38,441 nucleotides of DNA from Candidatus Azobacteroides sp. (lineage in GTDB: Bacteria; Bacteroidota; Bacteroidia; Bacteroidales; WRGA01). Positions 16,688-23,715 of the stretch are shown here, piece by piece. Positions within the stretch are counted from its first letter, which is position 1. Each line of letters opens with the position of its first letter. The translations under genes and the position numbers were made by a program. Location of the stretch: assembly GCA_021201815.1 (NCBI GenBank), contig JAJQEC010000023.1, positions 1 through 38,441 of the forward strand, read 5' to 3'. A model generated the notes under the pieces. It did not search any database, was not told where the DNA came from, and saw only the letters and a list, made by a program, of their open reading frames with translations.

Positions 16688-16741
16688 AATTTTATCGGAA
16701 AGTAGTGGAAGAAGTAATTTTTTCCGGAAAACTATAAAATT
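16688..16741 (+). terminator. Possible terminator after the NAD(P)HX repair gene
   Basis: AATTTTAT at 16688-16695 pairs with ATAAAATT at 16734-16741. Nested inside are a GGAAGAA/TTTTTCC stem and the perfect palindrome TTTTCCGGAAAA at 16720-16731. The structure starts at the stop codon but lacks a clean T run, so the call is weak. Confidence 0.3.
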
Positions 16742-16852
16742 ATTATCATAGTCTAAGATAATTTAATAAAGAAAAAAGTATATTTATACCGATTTTAATG
16801 TATCCATAAAAAACAGAATTTTGAATTAAAAATAGATTTTTTTACTCATCTA

Positions 16853-16884
16853 TTGGTTTATTCAAATTCTTGTATATAAATTTG
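16853..16884 (+). promoter_or_regulatory. Promoter of recQ
   Basis: TTG at 16853-16855 and TAAATTTG at 16877-16884 are separated by 21 bases, a good Bacteroidota promoter. The start would be near 16891, leaving a 32-base leader before the recQ ATG. Confidence 0.55.
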
Positions 16885-16922
16885 CTTATTAAGAGCAAAC
16901 CTAATCCTAAGTTAACTTTTGT

Positions 16923-19109
16923 ATGGTTAAAAAACGTGAACTAACAGAAAAATTAAAAGAACATTTTGGATTTGATAAATTTAAAGGAAACCAGGAGGCT
17001 ATTATTGAGAGTGTTCTTCAAGGAAAAGATATTTTTGTATTAATGCCTACAGGAGGGGGCAAATCATTATGTTATCAACTTCCTTCTATTTTAATGTCCG
17101 GTACTGCTATTGTGATTTCACCTTTGATTGCATTAATGAAAAATCAGGTAGATGCAATGCGGAATTTCAGTACGGATGACGGAGTGGCTCATTTTTTGAA
17201 TTCGTCTCTTAATCGGGCTGCTATTGATCAGGTAAAAGCGGATATTTTATCCGGAAAAACAAAGCTATTATATGTTGCACCGGAATCTTTGACCAAAGAG
17301 GAAAATGTCGACTTTCTTAAGCAGATCCCTATTTCTTTTTATGCAGTTGATGAAGCTCACTGTATTTCGGAATGGGGACATGATTTCCGTCCTGAATACC
17401 GACGTATTCGTCCGATTATTAATGAAATAGGGAAAAGACCTTTGATTGCTCTTACGGCTACTGCTACCCCAAAGGTACAACATGATATTCAGAAAAATTT
17501 GGGAATGTCTGATGCGGAAGTATTTAAGTCTTCTTTTAATAGGCCTAATCTTTATTATGAAGTACGTTCTAAAACAAATAATGTTGAGAAGGAAATAATT
17601 AAATATATAAAAACCAGAAATGAAAAATCAGGAATTATATATTGTCTGAGCCGGAAAAAAGTAGAGGAACTAGCAGAAGTATTACAAGCAAATGGAATAA
17701 ATGCTCTACCTTATCATGCAGGTATGGATTCTGCTACACGTTCAGGAAATCAGGATGCTTTCCTGATGGAAAAGGTAGAAGTAATAGTGGCTACCATTGC
17801 TTTTGGAATGGGAATTGATAAACCGAATGTCCGGTATGTAATTCATTATGACATTCCCAAGAGTTTAGAAGGTTATTATCAGGAAACCGGTCGTGCAGGA
17901 AGAGATGGGGGAGAAGGTCAGTGCATTGCCTTTTATACTTATAAAGACCTGCAGAAATTAGAAAAATTCATGCAAGGTAAACCTATTGCTGAGCAGGAAA
18001 TCGGGAAACAGCTTTTATTAGAGACTGCAGCATATGCGGAATCTTCTGTTTGCCGGAGAAAATCTTTACTTCATTATTTTGGAGAAGAGTTTAGTAAAGA
18101 AAATTGTGATAATTGTGATAATTGTTTACATCCTAAAAAACAAGTGGAAGCCAAAGAATTATTGACCACCGTAATGGAAACGGTACTTGCTCTGAAAGAG
18201 AAATTTAAAGCGGATTATATTGTAAATGTATTGCTTGGAAAAGAATTATCTGAAATTCAATCTTACAAACATGACGAGTTAGAACTTTTCGGAAGTGGAC
18301 AGGATATAAATGAAAAAACCTGGCATGCTGTGATTCGTCAAGCATTAATTGCCGGTTATCTGGACAAAGATATTGAGAATTATGGATTGCTGAAAATAAC
18401 TCCCGAAGGGAGAAAATTTATAGCAAAACCTGTTTCTTTCAAGATTACAGAAGATAACGAATTTGAACAGGATGAAGACGATTCTCAAATGAGGGGTGGA
18501 GGAGGAGCCTCCGGAGCCGGTGATCCTGTTTTGTTTTCTATGTTAAAAGATTTAAGAAAAAAAATATCAAAGAAACTGGAACTTCCTCCTTTTGTTATTT
18601 TTCAGGATCCGTCTTTGGAAGCAATGTCTACTACTTATCCTATCACATTGGAGGAATTACAAAATATTCCCGGGGTAGGTGCAGGAAAAGCAAAAAGATA
18701 TGGAAAAGAATTTATTGAATTAATAAAAAGACATTGTGAAGAAAATGAAATAGAGCGCCCGGAAGATTTGAGAGTCCGTACTGTAGCCAATAAATCCAAG
18801 CTCAAAGTTTCTATCATTCAGAATATTGACAGGAAAATTGCATTAGATGATATTGCAGATACAAAAGGTCTTGAATTTTCAGAGTTGCTGGATGAAATCG
18901 AAGCAATAGTCTACTCCGGAACAAAAATTAATATTGATTATTTTTTGTATGAAATAATGGACGAAGACAAGATTGAAGATATTTTTGAATACTTCAAAGA
19001 ATCACAAACTGATGAAATAAATGCAGCTTTAGAAGAATTGGGGGCCGATTATAACGAAGAAGAAATTCGTTTAATACGTATTAAGTTTATTTCGGAGATG
19101 GGAAATTAA
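16923..19109 (+). CDS. recQ: ATP-dependent DNA helicase RecQ
   Basis: RecQ is a 3'-5' superfamily 2 helicase acting in recombination and fork repair. Walker A is at 44-48 (GGGKS), the DEAH box at 143-146, and motif VI GRAGRDG at 323-329. The zinc-binding cysteines of the RQC region are Cys377, Cys395, Cys398 and Cys401. A winged-helix domain follows (about 410-505). A short acidic and Gly-rich linker near 515-533 precedes an HRDC domain (about 534-608). At 728 residues it is longer than E. coli RecQ (about 610), the excess being a C-terminal region of about 120 residues after HRDC, acidic and helical. The gene has its own promoter and a downstream terminator. Confidence 0.95.
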   Translation: MVKKRELTEKLKEHFGFDKFKGNQEAIIESVLQGKDIFVLMPTGGGKSLCYQLPSILMSGTAIVISPLIALMKNQVDAMRNFSTDDGVAHFLNSSLNRAAIDQVKADILSGKTKLLYVAPESLTKEENVDFLKQIPISFYAVDEAHCISEWGHDFRPEYRRIRPIINEIGKRPLIALTATATPKVQHDIQKNLGMSDAEVFKSSFNRPNLYYEVRSKTNNVEKEIIKYIKTRNEKSGIIYCLSRKKVEELAEVLQANGINALPYHAGMDSATRSGNQDAFLMEKVEVIVATIAFGMGIDKPNVRYVIHYDIPKSLEGYYQETGRAGRDGGEGQCIAFYTYKDLQKLEKFMQGKPIAEQEIGKQLLLETAAYAESSVCRRKSLLHYFGEEFSKENCDNCDNCLHPKKQVEAKELLTTVMETVLALKEKFKADYIVNVLLGKELSEIQSYKHDELELFGSGQDINEKTWHAVIRQALIAGYLDKDIENYGLLKITPEGRKFIAKPVSFKITEDNEFEQDEDDSQMRGGGGASGAGDPVLFSMLKDLRKKISKKLELPPFVIFQDPSLEAMSTTYPITLEELQNIPGVGAGKAKRYGKEFIELIKRHCEENEIERPEDLRVRTVANKSKLKVSIIQNIDRKIALDDIADTKGLEFSELLDEIEAIVYSGTKINIDYFLYEIMDEDKIEDIFEYFKESQTDEINAALEELGADYNEEEIRLIRIKFISEMGN

Positions 19110-19189
19110 AAACTTATATAAGGATATAAAAATAAAAAAATAGGATACCATACTGTTTTTTTGACACTGTCCATGAGATTGTGTAAATG

Positions 19190-19221
19190 AAAACTACAGA
19201 GTTTTGCTCTTGTAGTTTTTT
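19190..19221 (+). terminator. Terminator downstream of recQ
   Basis: AAAACTACA at 19190-19198 pairs with TGTAGTTTT at 19211-19219, and a GAG/CTC extension closes a small loop. A T run continues to 19221. It lies 80 bases past the recQ stop and just before the transposase relic, so it may have arrived with the insertion element. Confidence 0.65.
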
Positions 19222-19230
19222 ATTTATTAA

Positions 19231-19452
19231 TTGAAAAAAGGACTAAATTACGCACCTTCTAAAAGAATTACTTAGCAAAGAGTTTTTAAGTCATTTTAAA
19301 ACAGCCGACGATATAGATTCCTTCCTAAAAAATTTCATGCTAAGGTTTATGAAGAGCTACTGGAAGGAGAAATGGAAAAGAATTGGTATCAACCAATACA
19401 TAACCGGGGAATGATTTTTAATCAATTTATCACTATATTGAAAAGAAGCTAA
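19231..19452 (+). pseudogene. Remnant of an IS256-family transposase (N-terminal fragment)
   Basis: Three reading frames together give a recognisable IS256-type N-terminus. Frame one (from a TTG where an ATG is expected) reads KKGLNYAPSKRIT and hits a stop at 19273. The next frame (from 19268) reads LLSKEFLSHFKTADDIDSF. The third (from 19336) reads HAKVYEELLEGEM and ends at 19452. At least two frameshifts and a lost start codon make it non-functional. The DDE catalytic core is absent. The sequence TTGACACTGTCCATGAG just upstream (19161-19177) may be part of the element's end, but no matching right end is seen. The 19453-19768 stretch has small hairpins (CCGGAA/TTCCGG near 19596-19619; CCTGTGAACAGG near 19638) but no gene. 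Confidence 0.7.
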
Positions 19453-19768
19453 CTAAAAAGTCTCTTATTCGTCTTTGAGAATCGGATATTTCAAAACAAT
19501 TTAAGGAGATACCCGAATAAATCAGGGTTAAAATTACTTTTTGGTCAGCCTCAGTGGCGTTGAGAAAAAGTAGCAGGATCCCTTAAAAAACACCGGAAAA
19601 ACTTGACTTCCGGGTAAAAAAGCAGTATCTTTATATCCTGTGAACAGGCTAAAAATACATACATTTCCGTATGATAAAAAAGTTCCGGAGGCTTTTATCA
19701 CAGCCTTTTCACGATATGCGTTTTCTACTTCTGCAAAGAAACCTTTCAACCTCCATTCGGGATTTCAT

Positions 19769-19932
19769 CGTCCCACCTAGGTCAGGCGAACGTTCCACCA
19801 AGGTGAGGCGATCGTTGCACCAAGGTCAAACGATCGTCCCACATATGTGGGACGATAACATTACGCTTTCATTTGTACGACATTGGCCTTTCATTTGTAT
19901 GACCTTACGCTTTTATTTATATAACTTTGAAC
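19769..19932. repeat. Array of 22-base tandem repeats, two unit types in one phase
   Basis: Four type-A units start at 19769, 19791, 19813 and 19835. They open CGTYCCACC or a close variant and end CGAT or CGAA; neighbours share 14-18 of 22 positions. The fourth is a perfect palindrome (with two flanking bases, 19833-19856). Type B follows with no gap in the period: units at 19857, 19879 and 19901, with the shared core CTTTCATTTGTA and 16-17 of 22 positions in common, and a partial unit from 19923. The 22-base step is kept through the change of type. The array lies between the transposase relic and the 3' end of fabG. There are no spacers, so it is not a CRISPR. Confidence 0.85.
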
Positions 19933-19952
19933 TTCCTGTTTTCTGTTTTGAA

Positions 19953-20699
19953 TCAGGTATTCATTCCTCCGCATACATTAATGACCTGCCCGGATACATA
20001 GGAAGACATATCAGAGGCCAGATAAACAGCAGCATTTGCAACATCTTCCGGAGTTCCTCCTCTTTTTAATGGTATTTGCTGTGCCCATTGTTTTCGTACT
20101 TCTTCTGATAATTGGCCTGTCATTTCTGTAATAATGAATCCGGGAGCAATGGCATTGGCCCTGATACCTCTTGAACCTAGTTCTTTTGCAATAGATTTAG
20201 CTAATCCGATTATACCTGCTTTGGAGGCCGAATAGTTTGTTTGGCCGGCATTTCCCGATACTCCTACTACAGAACTCATATTGATAATACTTCCGGATTT
20301 CTGACGGATCATAATAGGCGTCACAGAATGGATAAAATTAAATGCAGATTTCAGATTTACATTTATTACCATATCCCATTGCTCTTCAGTCATTCTCATC
20401 ATTAATCCATCACGGGTAATACCTGCATTATTTACCAGGATATCTATTTTCCCGAAATCTTTATGAATTTCTTCTACTACTTTATGAGTATCCTCAAAAC
20501 TTGCTGCATTGGAAGCATAGCCTTTAACTTTAACACCAAAAGCTGAGATTTCAGCTTCTGTATTTTTTGCATTTTCATCAATTACCAGATCGGTAAAAGC
20601 AATGTTCGCTCCTTCCTGAGCAAATTTAATGGCAATTGCTTTTCCAATCCCTCTGGTTGCACCAGTAACAATGGCGACTTTTCCTTCAAGTAATTTCAT
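19953..20699 (-). CDS. fabG: 3-oxoacyl-[acyl-carrier-protein] reductase FabG
   Basis: FabG reduces 3-oxoacyl-ACP with NADPH in the fatty-acid elongation cycle. The 248-residue product is a classical short-chain dehydrogenase: cofactor motif TGATRGIG at 12-19, NNAG at 90-93, and the catalytic residues Asn115, Ser143, Tyr156 and Lys160 (YSASK). The C-terminal segment VYLASDMSSYVSGQVINVCGG is characteristic of FabG. It lies 98 bases downstream of a KAS III-like gene on the same strand, with a TetR gene upstream of both. Its 3' end is followed within 20 bases by the 22-base repeat array. Confidence 0.93.
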   Translation of the reverse strand: MKLLEGKVAIVTGATRGIGKAIAIKFAQEGANIAFTDLVIDENAKNTEAEISAFGVKVKGYASNAASFEDTHKVVEEIHKDFGKIDILVNNAGITRDGLMMRMTEEQWDMVINVNLKSAFNFIHSVTPIMIRQKSGSIINMSSVVGVSGNAGQTNYSASKAGIIGLAKSIAKELGSRGIRANAIAPGFIITEMTGQLSEEVRKQWAQQIPLKRGGTPEDVANAAVYLASDMSSYVSGQVINVCGGMNT

Positions 20700-20797
20700 G
20701 AATAATTTATTTTTTAAATGATTGATAACAAGATTTTCCTTGGTGACAAAGAATTTAATAATTATGGGCTTCGTGAATTATTTCAGCAATAAAATTT

Positions 20798-21742
20798 CTA
20801 ACATTGAATGAAGCATCCGCCACTTGAATATCCTCCTCCGAATACAGTTAAGATAACAATATCTTTAGGGTTGAATAAATCCCGATTCTGGGCGAAAACC
20901 AGAGGAGAGCTTGGTGAACCGGTATTTCCTAGTTCTTTAATATTACTTAAGATTTTTTCATCCCCCATATTCAATTGTTTTGCTACATTTGAAATAATTC
21001 TCATATTGGCTTGATGAGTAATGAGATAAGAAATATTTTCCAAAGGACAATGTTGCTTTTGAGTAACATAATGGATTGCATCACACATGTACTTACAGGC
21101 ATGCATAAACACATCTCTGCCATCCGGCATTTGTATTCCTTCTGTTTTTGGACGCAAGTAAACACCTCCGGGACCTTTTCCAATATTTCCTAAGGCCTGG
21201 GTATATATTTCTTTGATTTCAGCTTCTTTGTCGTTTTGCCTTTCCTTAGAAAGAAAAAAAGCAACGGCTGCATCTCCCCAGAGATGTCCGGCTTTTGGGT
21301 CTGTTTCATTACTATATGCTGTATTGTGTTCAGAACACACGATCAAGGCTTTTGAGGCTTTTTGTAATGCAAAATATCCCTCTGCAATTTCCAACGCATT
21401 TAAAAAAGAGGAACAGGCGGAAGAAACATAAATAGCTTTTGCATTGTTTATATTAAAATTTCTTTGGATGACATGTGCTAAAGTGGCAACAGTATCTACA
21501 GGGGAGTAAGAAGCTCCGATAATGAGATCTACATCTTCTATAGAATAAGGAAGGTTGGGTAGTGCATTTTTTACAGCATCAATTCCCATTGTTTCTGTAT
21601 TTTCCTCCTCTGACGCTTTTGATCTTGTAACGATTCCGGTCCGTTGTTGAATCCATTCGGAAGTCAGTCCGTTAAGATCTAAAAAATAATCATTGTGTAC
21701 TCTCATTGAAGGGATATAATACCCCGTAGCGTTTATGAACAT
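20798..21742 (-). CDS. 3-oxoacyl-ACP synthase III (FabH-like) family protein
   Basis: The 314-residue product has the KAS III thiolase fold and an intact Cys-His-Asn triad: Cys110 in VSSACSSFLNALE, His243 in ITHQANMRI, and Asn273 in LGNTGSPSSP. The last motif differs from the GNTSAAS of housekeeping FabH and resembles KAS III-like enzymes that condense unusual acyl groups. It could start fatty-acid chains or make a specialised acyl product; no acyl carrier protein or other biosynthetic gene is adjacent. It lies between a TetR regulator (56 bases upstream) and fabG (98 bases downstream), suggesting a small acyl-metabolism unit under TetR control. Confidence 0.85.
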   Translation of the reverse strand: MFINATGYYIPSMRVHNDYFLDLNGLTSEWIQQRTGIVTRSKASEEENTETMGIDAVKNALPNLPYSIEDVDLIIGASYSPVDTVATLAHVIQRNFNINNAKAIYVSSACSSFLNALEIAEGYFALQKASKALIVCSEHNTAYSNETDPKAGHLWGDAAVAFFLSKERQNDKEAEIKEIYTQALGNIGKGPGGVYLRPKTEGIQMPDGRDVFMHACKYMCDAIHYVTQKQHCPLENISYLITHQANMRIISNVAKQLNMGDEKILSNIKELGNTGSPSSPLVFAQNRDLFNPKDIVILTVFGGGYSSGGCFIQC

Positions 21743-21798
21743 ACAATTAATTTTACTTTATTGGGCTGCTTAGCCCGTATGTTTATCTTTTATTCCTC

Positions 21799-22398
21799 TC
21801 AATCTTTATTAGCTGCATTTATTCCATGGAGTAGGATGCTTACGATTTCGTTTCTTTGTTTTACACGGTCAATTGCTTCTTTCCCATCAAAGATACCCTT
21901 TATGTAAGGAACTTCAATCCCTTTCAGGGCAAAATGAAGTACAGTGGCACTCATATCTACATCAAACAAATGAAATACTTTTTTTTCAACCCCTTCATTT
22001 AAAATTTTCTTTATTATTTGTATTTCCTGAAGGTCAAATTTTTTTCTTACTTTTTCTACTCTTGTAATATCCCGGAAGAAATCTGCATGTAAGTTTCCAT
22101 TTCGGAGAACTACTTCTTTTACGGCTTCTAGTCTGGTAAATATAAATACTTTCAGCTTTTCTTCGGGTTCCAGATTCTTTTCTCCTACTTTATTGAGTAT
22201 TTCCTGAAGTTGGTTAAGTTCTGATTCTACTACTGCCAGATAAATGTCATTTTTACTCTTAAAATAAGTGTAAAGAGTTCTCCTGCCTTTTTTAGATGCC
22301 TGTGCAATATCATTCATGGTGGTGTTACCAACGCCCATCTTTGCAAAAAACTGCCTGGCTACCTCCACAAGTACATCCCGTGTTTTTAGTACTGCCAT
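21799..22398 (-). CDS. TetR/AcrR family transcriptional regulator
   Basis: The 199-residue product has an N-terminal TetR helix-turn-helix (about 8-55; NTTMNDIAQASKKGRRTLYTYFKSKNDIY spread across it) and an all-helical ligand domain. The helix-turn-helix region matches the conserved TetR pattern T.NDIA..A....TLY.YF.SK. It is the first gene of a minus-strand run with the KAS III-like gene and fabG, so it probably senses an acyl ligand and controls them; that is inference. A candidate operator with arms TTGCACA and TGCGCAA overlaps its own predicted promoter, suggesting autoregulation. Confidence 0.9.
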   Translation of the reverse strand: MAVLKTRDVLVEVARQFFAKMGVGNTTMNDIAQASKKGRRTLYTYFKSKNDIYLAVVESELNQLQEILNKVGEKNLEPEEKLKVFIFTRLEAVKEVVLRNGNLHADFFRDITRVEKVRKKFDLQEIQIIKKILNEGVEKKVFHLFDVDMSATVLHFALKGIEVPYIKGIFDGKEAIDRVKQRNEIVSILLHGINAANKD

Positions 22399-22411
22399 GA
22401 ATAATTATATG

Positions 22412-22443
22412 TTGCACATTTGTTAAAAAACTGCGCAAAAATA
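22412..22443 (-). promoter_or_regulatory. Candidate promoter and operator of the tetR gene
   Basis: CAAAAATA at 22436-22443 reads TATTTTTG on the minus strand, matching TAnnTTTG, with a start near 22429 and a leader of about 31 bases. An imperfect inverted repeat (TTGCACA at 22412-22418, TGCGCAA at 22432-22438, one mismatch) covers the start site and would suit a TetR dimer. No -33 element is clear. Confidence 0.3.
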
Positions 22444-22625
22444 ATAAAATAAATTTTCTCTATAGGACATTTTGTTTCTTTTTTCTGAAAAAATGTCCGG
22501 GTGTTGTAAAAAAGGAAAAGCTCTTTTAATGACATCCACAAGGAGTGGAACAAGCCAGAAAGAAAAGAAAGGATAAAAGAGAAAATATGAAAATATAAAA
22601 TTTCATTTCAAATATAAAATTTTAG

Positions 22626-22697
22626 TAGCTCCGCCGGGAATCGAACCCGAATCTAAAGTTTAGGAAACTTCCATTCTATCCATTGAACTACAGAGCC
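22626..22697 (-). tRNA. tRNA-Arg (anticodon CCU)
   Basis: The minus strand folds into a full cloverleaf of 72 bases. The acceptor stem is GGCTCTG with CGGAGCT. The D stem is GTTC/GAAT and the anticodon stem GAAGT/ACTTT. The loop is TTCCTAA, giving anticodon CCT (reads AGG). The T loop is TTCGATT on a TCGGG/CCCGG stem. The discriminator is A and CCA is not encoded. Its promoter lies just upstream. It stands alone between tetR and recO. Confidence 0.95.
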
Positions 22698-22711
22698 AGT
22701 TTTAATGGGCA

Positions 22712-22742
22712 CAAAAATAATAATTTTTTGTTATGCTACAAA
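22712..22742 (-). promoter_or_regulatory. Promoter of tRNA-Arg
   Basis: On the minus strand TTTG (plus 22739-22742) and TATTTTTG (plus 22712-22719) are separated by 19 bases, matching the Bacteroidota consensus. The -7 element ends 15 bases before the mature tRNA 5' end, so only a few leader bases would be trimmed by RNase P. Confidence 0.6.
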
Positions 22743-22815
22743 TGTATTCCTTTGCATAATTAAAAAGGAATAAATCCTTCAATAAGTTCTATTTTTTCTT
22801 ATTTATAAAATCTGC

Positions 22816-23541
22816 TTAATCAAATAAGGTTTGGAGAATATCCAGGGATTTGGGCCTGGAAAATTCTGTTAAATGTAACCGGTAATATTCCAGTATTTTA
22901 AGTATTATACTCATCCTTTCTTTTCTTGAAAAAGAAAAAATGTGCATATTTTCATATGTCATACGCATTAGTACACGGAATATCTGTGCGTCTTTGTGCT
23001 GCAAATAATGCTTATGAGGTGGGAGAGTATTGACAAAAATACCGTTTAATAAATCAAAATATTCATTTGAACTTCCTTCTTCCGTATTCGGATAAAAACC
23101 AAGAAATCTTGTTAATTTAAATAAAAACACAAGATGAAAATTTGCAATTCCCTTTTCTGATAATTCCAATACTTCTATAGATTGCACAATAAAATTATAT
23201 AAAGGCTTATTCGGTTCAGTTTCTTTTACCGACCGATAGATAAACTCTGCAAGAAATAAAGAGATCGGAATTTTTAAAGGATCAAGTTTTATATTGGTAA
23301 GAGGAATTTGTATTTTGCTATCCTTTATCCGGTGAATTTCTCTTTTGTTACTGTGTTCTACATCCAATTCCAATATGGTAAAAGGTTGAAAAAACGCTGT
23401 TTTTCTTCCGCTTTTTTTACTTGATCCGGGTGCTACTCCATAAGTAACCATTCCAAATTCTTCTGTATATATGTGAATCAATAAAATCTTGTCACTGAAT
23501 TTTGTTGAATGAAGTACTACTCCCGCTGTTTTATGTAACAT
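22816..23541 (-). CDS. recO: DNA repair protein RecO
   Basis: RecO works with RecR to load RecA onto SSB-coated single-stranded DNA in gap repair. The 241-residue product begins MLHKTAGVVLHSTKFSDKIL, the RecO OB-fold start, with YTEEFGMVTYGVAPGSSKK near residue 26. The following helical part (LAEFIYRSVKETEPN) also fits. The four-cysteine zinc site of some RecO proteins is not present, which I believe is common in this phylum. The gene is flanked by the tRNA and the ompA-like gene and seems to be transcribed alone. Confidence 0.9.
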   Translation of the reverse strand: MLHKTAGVVLHSTKFSDKILLIHIYTEEFGMVTYGVAPGSSKKSGRKTAFFQPFTILELDVEHSNKREIHRIKDSKIQIPLTNIKLDPLKIPISLFLAEFIYRSVKETEPNKPLYNFIVQSIEVLELSEKGIANFHLVFLFKLTRFLGFYPNTEEGSSNEYFDLLNGIFVNTLPPHKHYLQHKDAQIFRVLMRMTYENMHIFSFSRKERMSIILKILEYYRLHLTEFSRPKSLDILQTLFD

Positions 23542-23654
23542 ATAATTAAATTAAATAATAAAAATACAAAAAGTATGGGTTGAATTTTCTTTCAGGAAGT
23601 TGTTATTTGTTACTTATAGTTAAAGAGAAACAACGAAAACGGATGAAAAATAGC

Positions 23655-23691
23655 AAAGCCAATCAACCTTCTTAATTAGCTGATTGGCTTT
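23655..23691 (-). terminator. Terminator of the OmpA-family gene
   Basis: AAAGCCAATCA at 23655-23665 is perfectly complementary to TGATTGGCTTT at 23681-23691 (11 base pairs, 15-base loop). It lies 25 bases after the OmpA-family stop on the minus strand; a short T-rich stretch (GCTATTTTTC) follows the stem. Confidence 0.7.
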
Positions 23692-23715
23692 AATAAATTT
23701 TGATAATTACCGGAT

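Noticed and set aside
19769-19932. CRISPR array
   Set aside because: Units are contiguous with no unique spacers between them, there are no cas genes nearby, and the 22-base units diverge steadily.
19671-20069. 132-codon open frame on the plus strand
   Set aside because: It runs through the 22-base repeat array and into the antisense of fabG; the translation has no family resemblance. It is open by chance.
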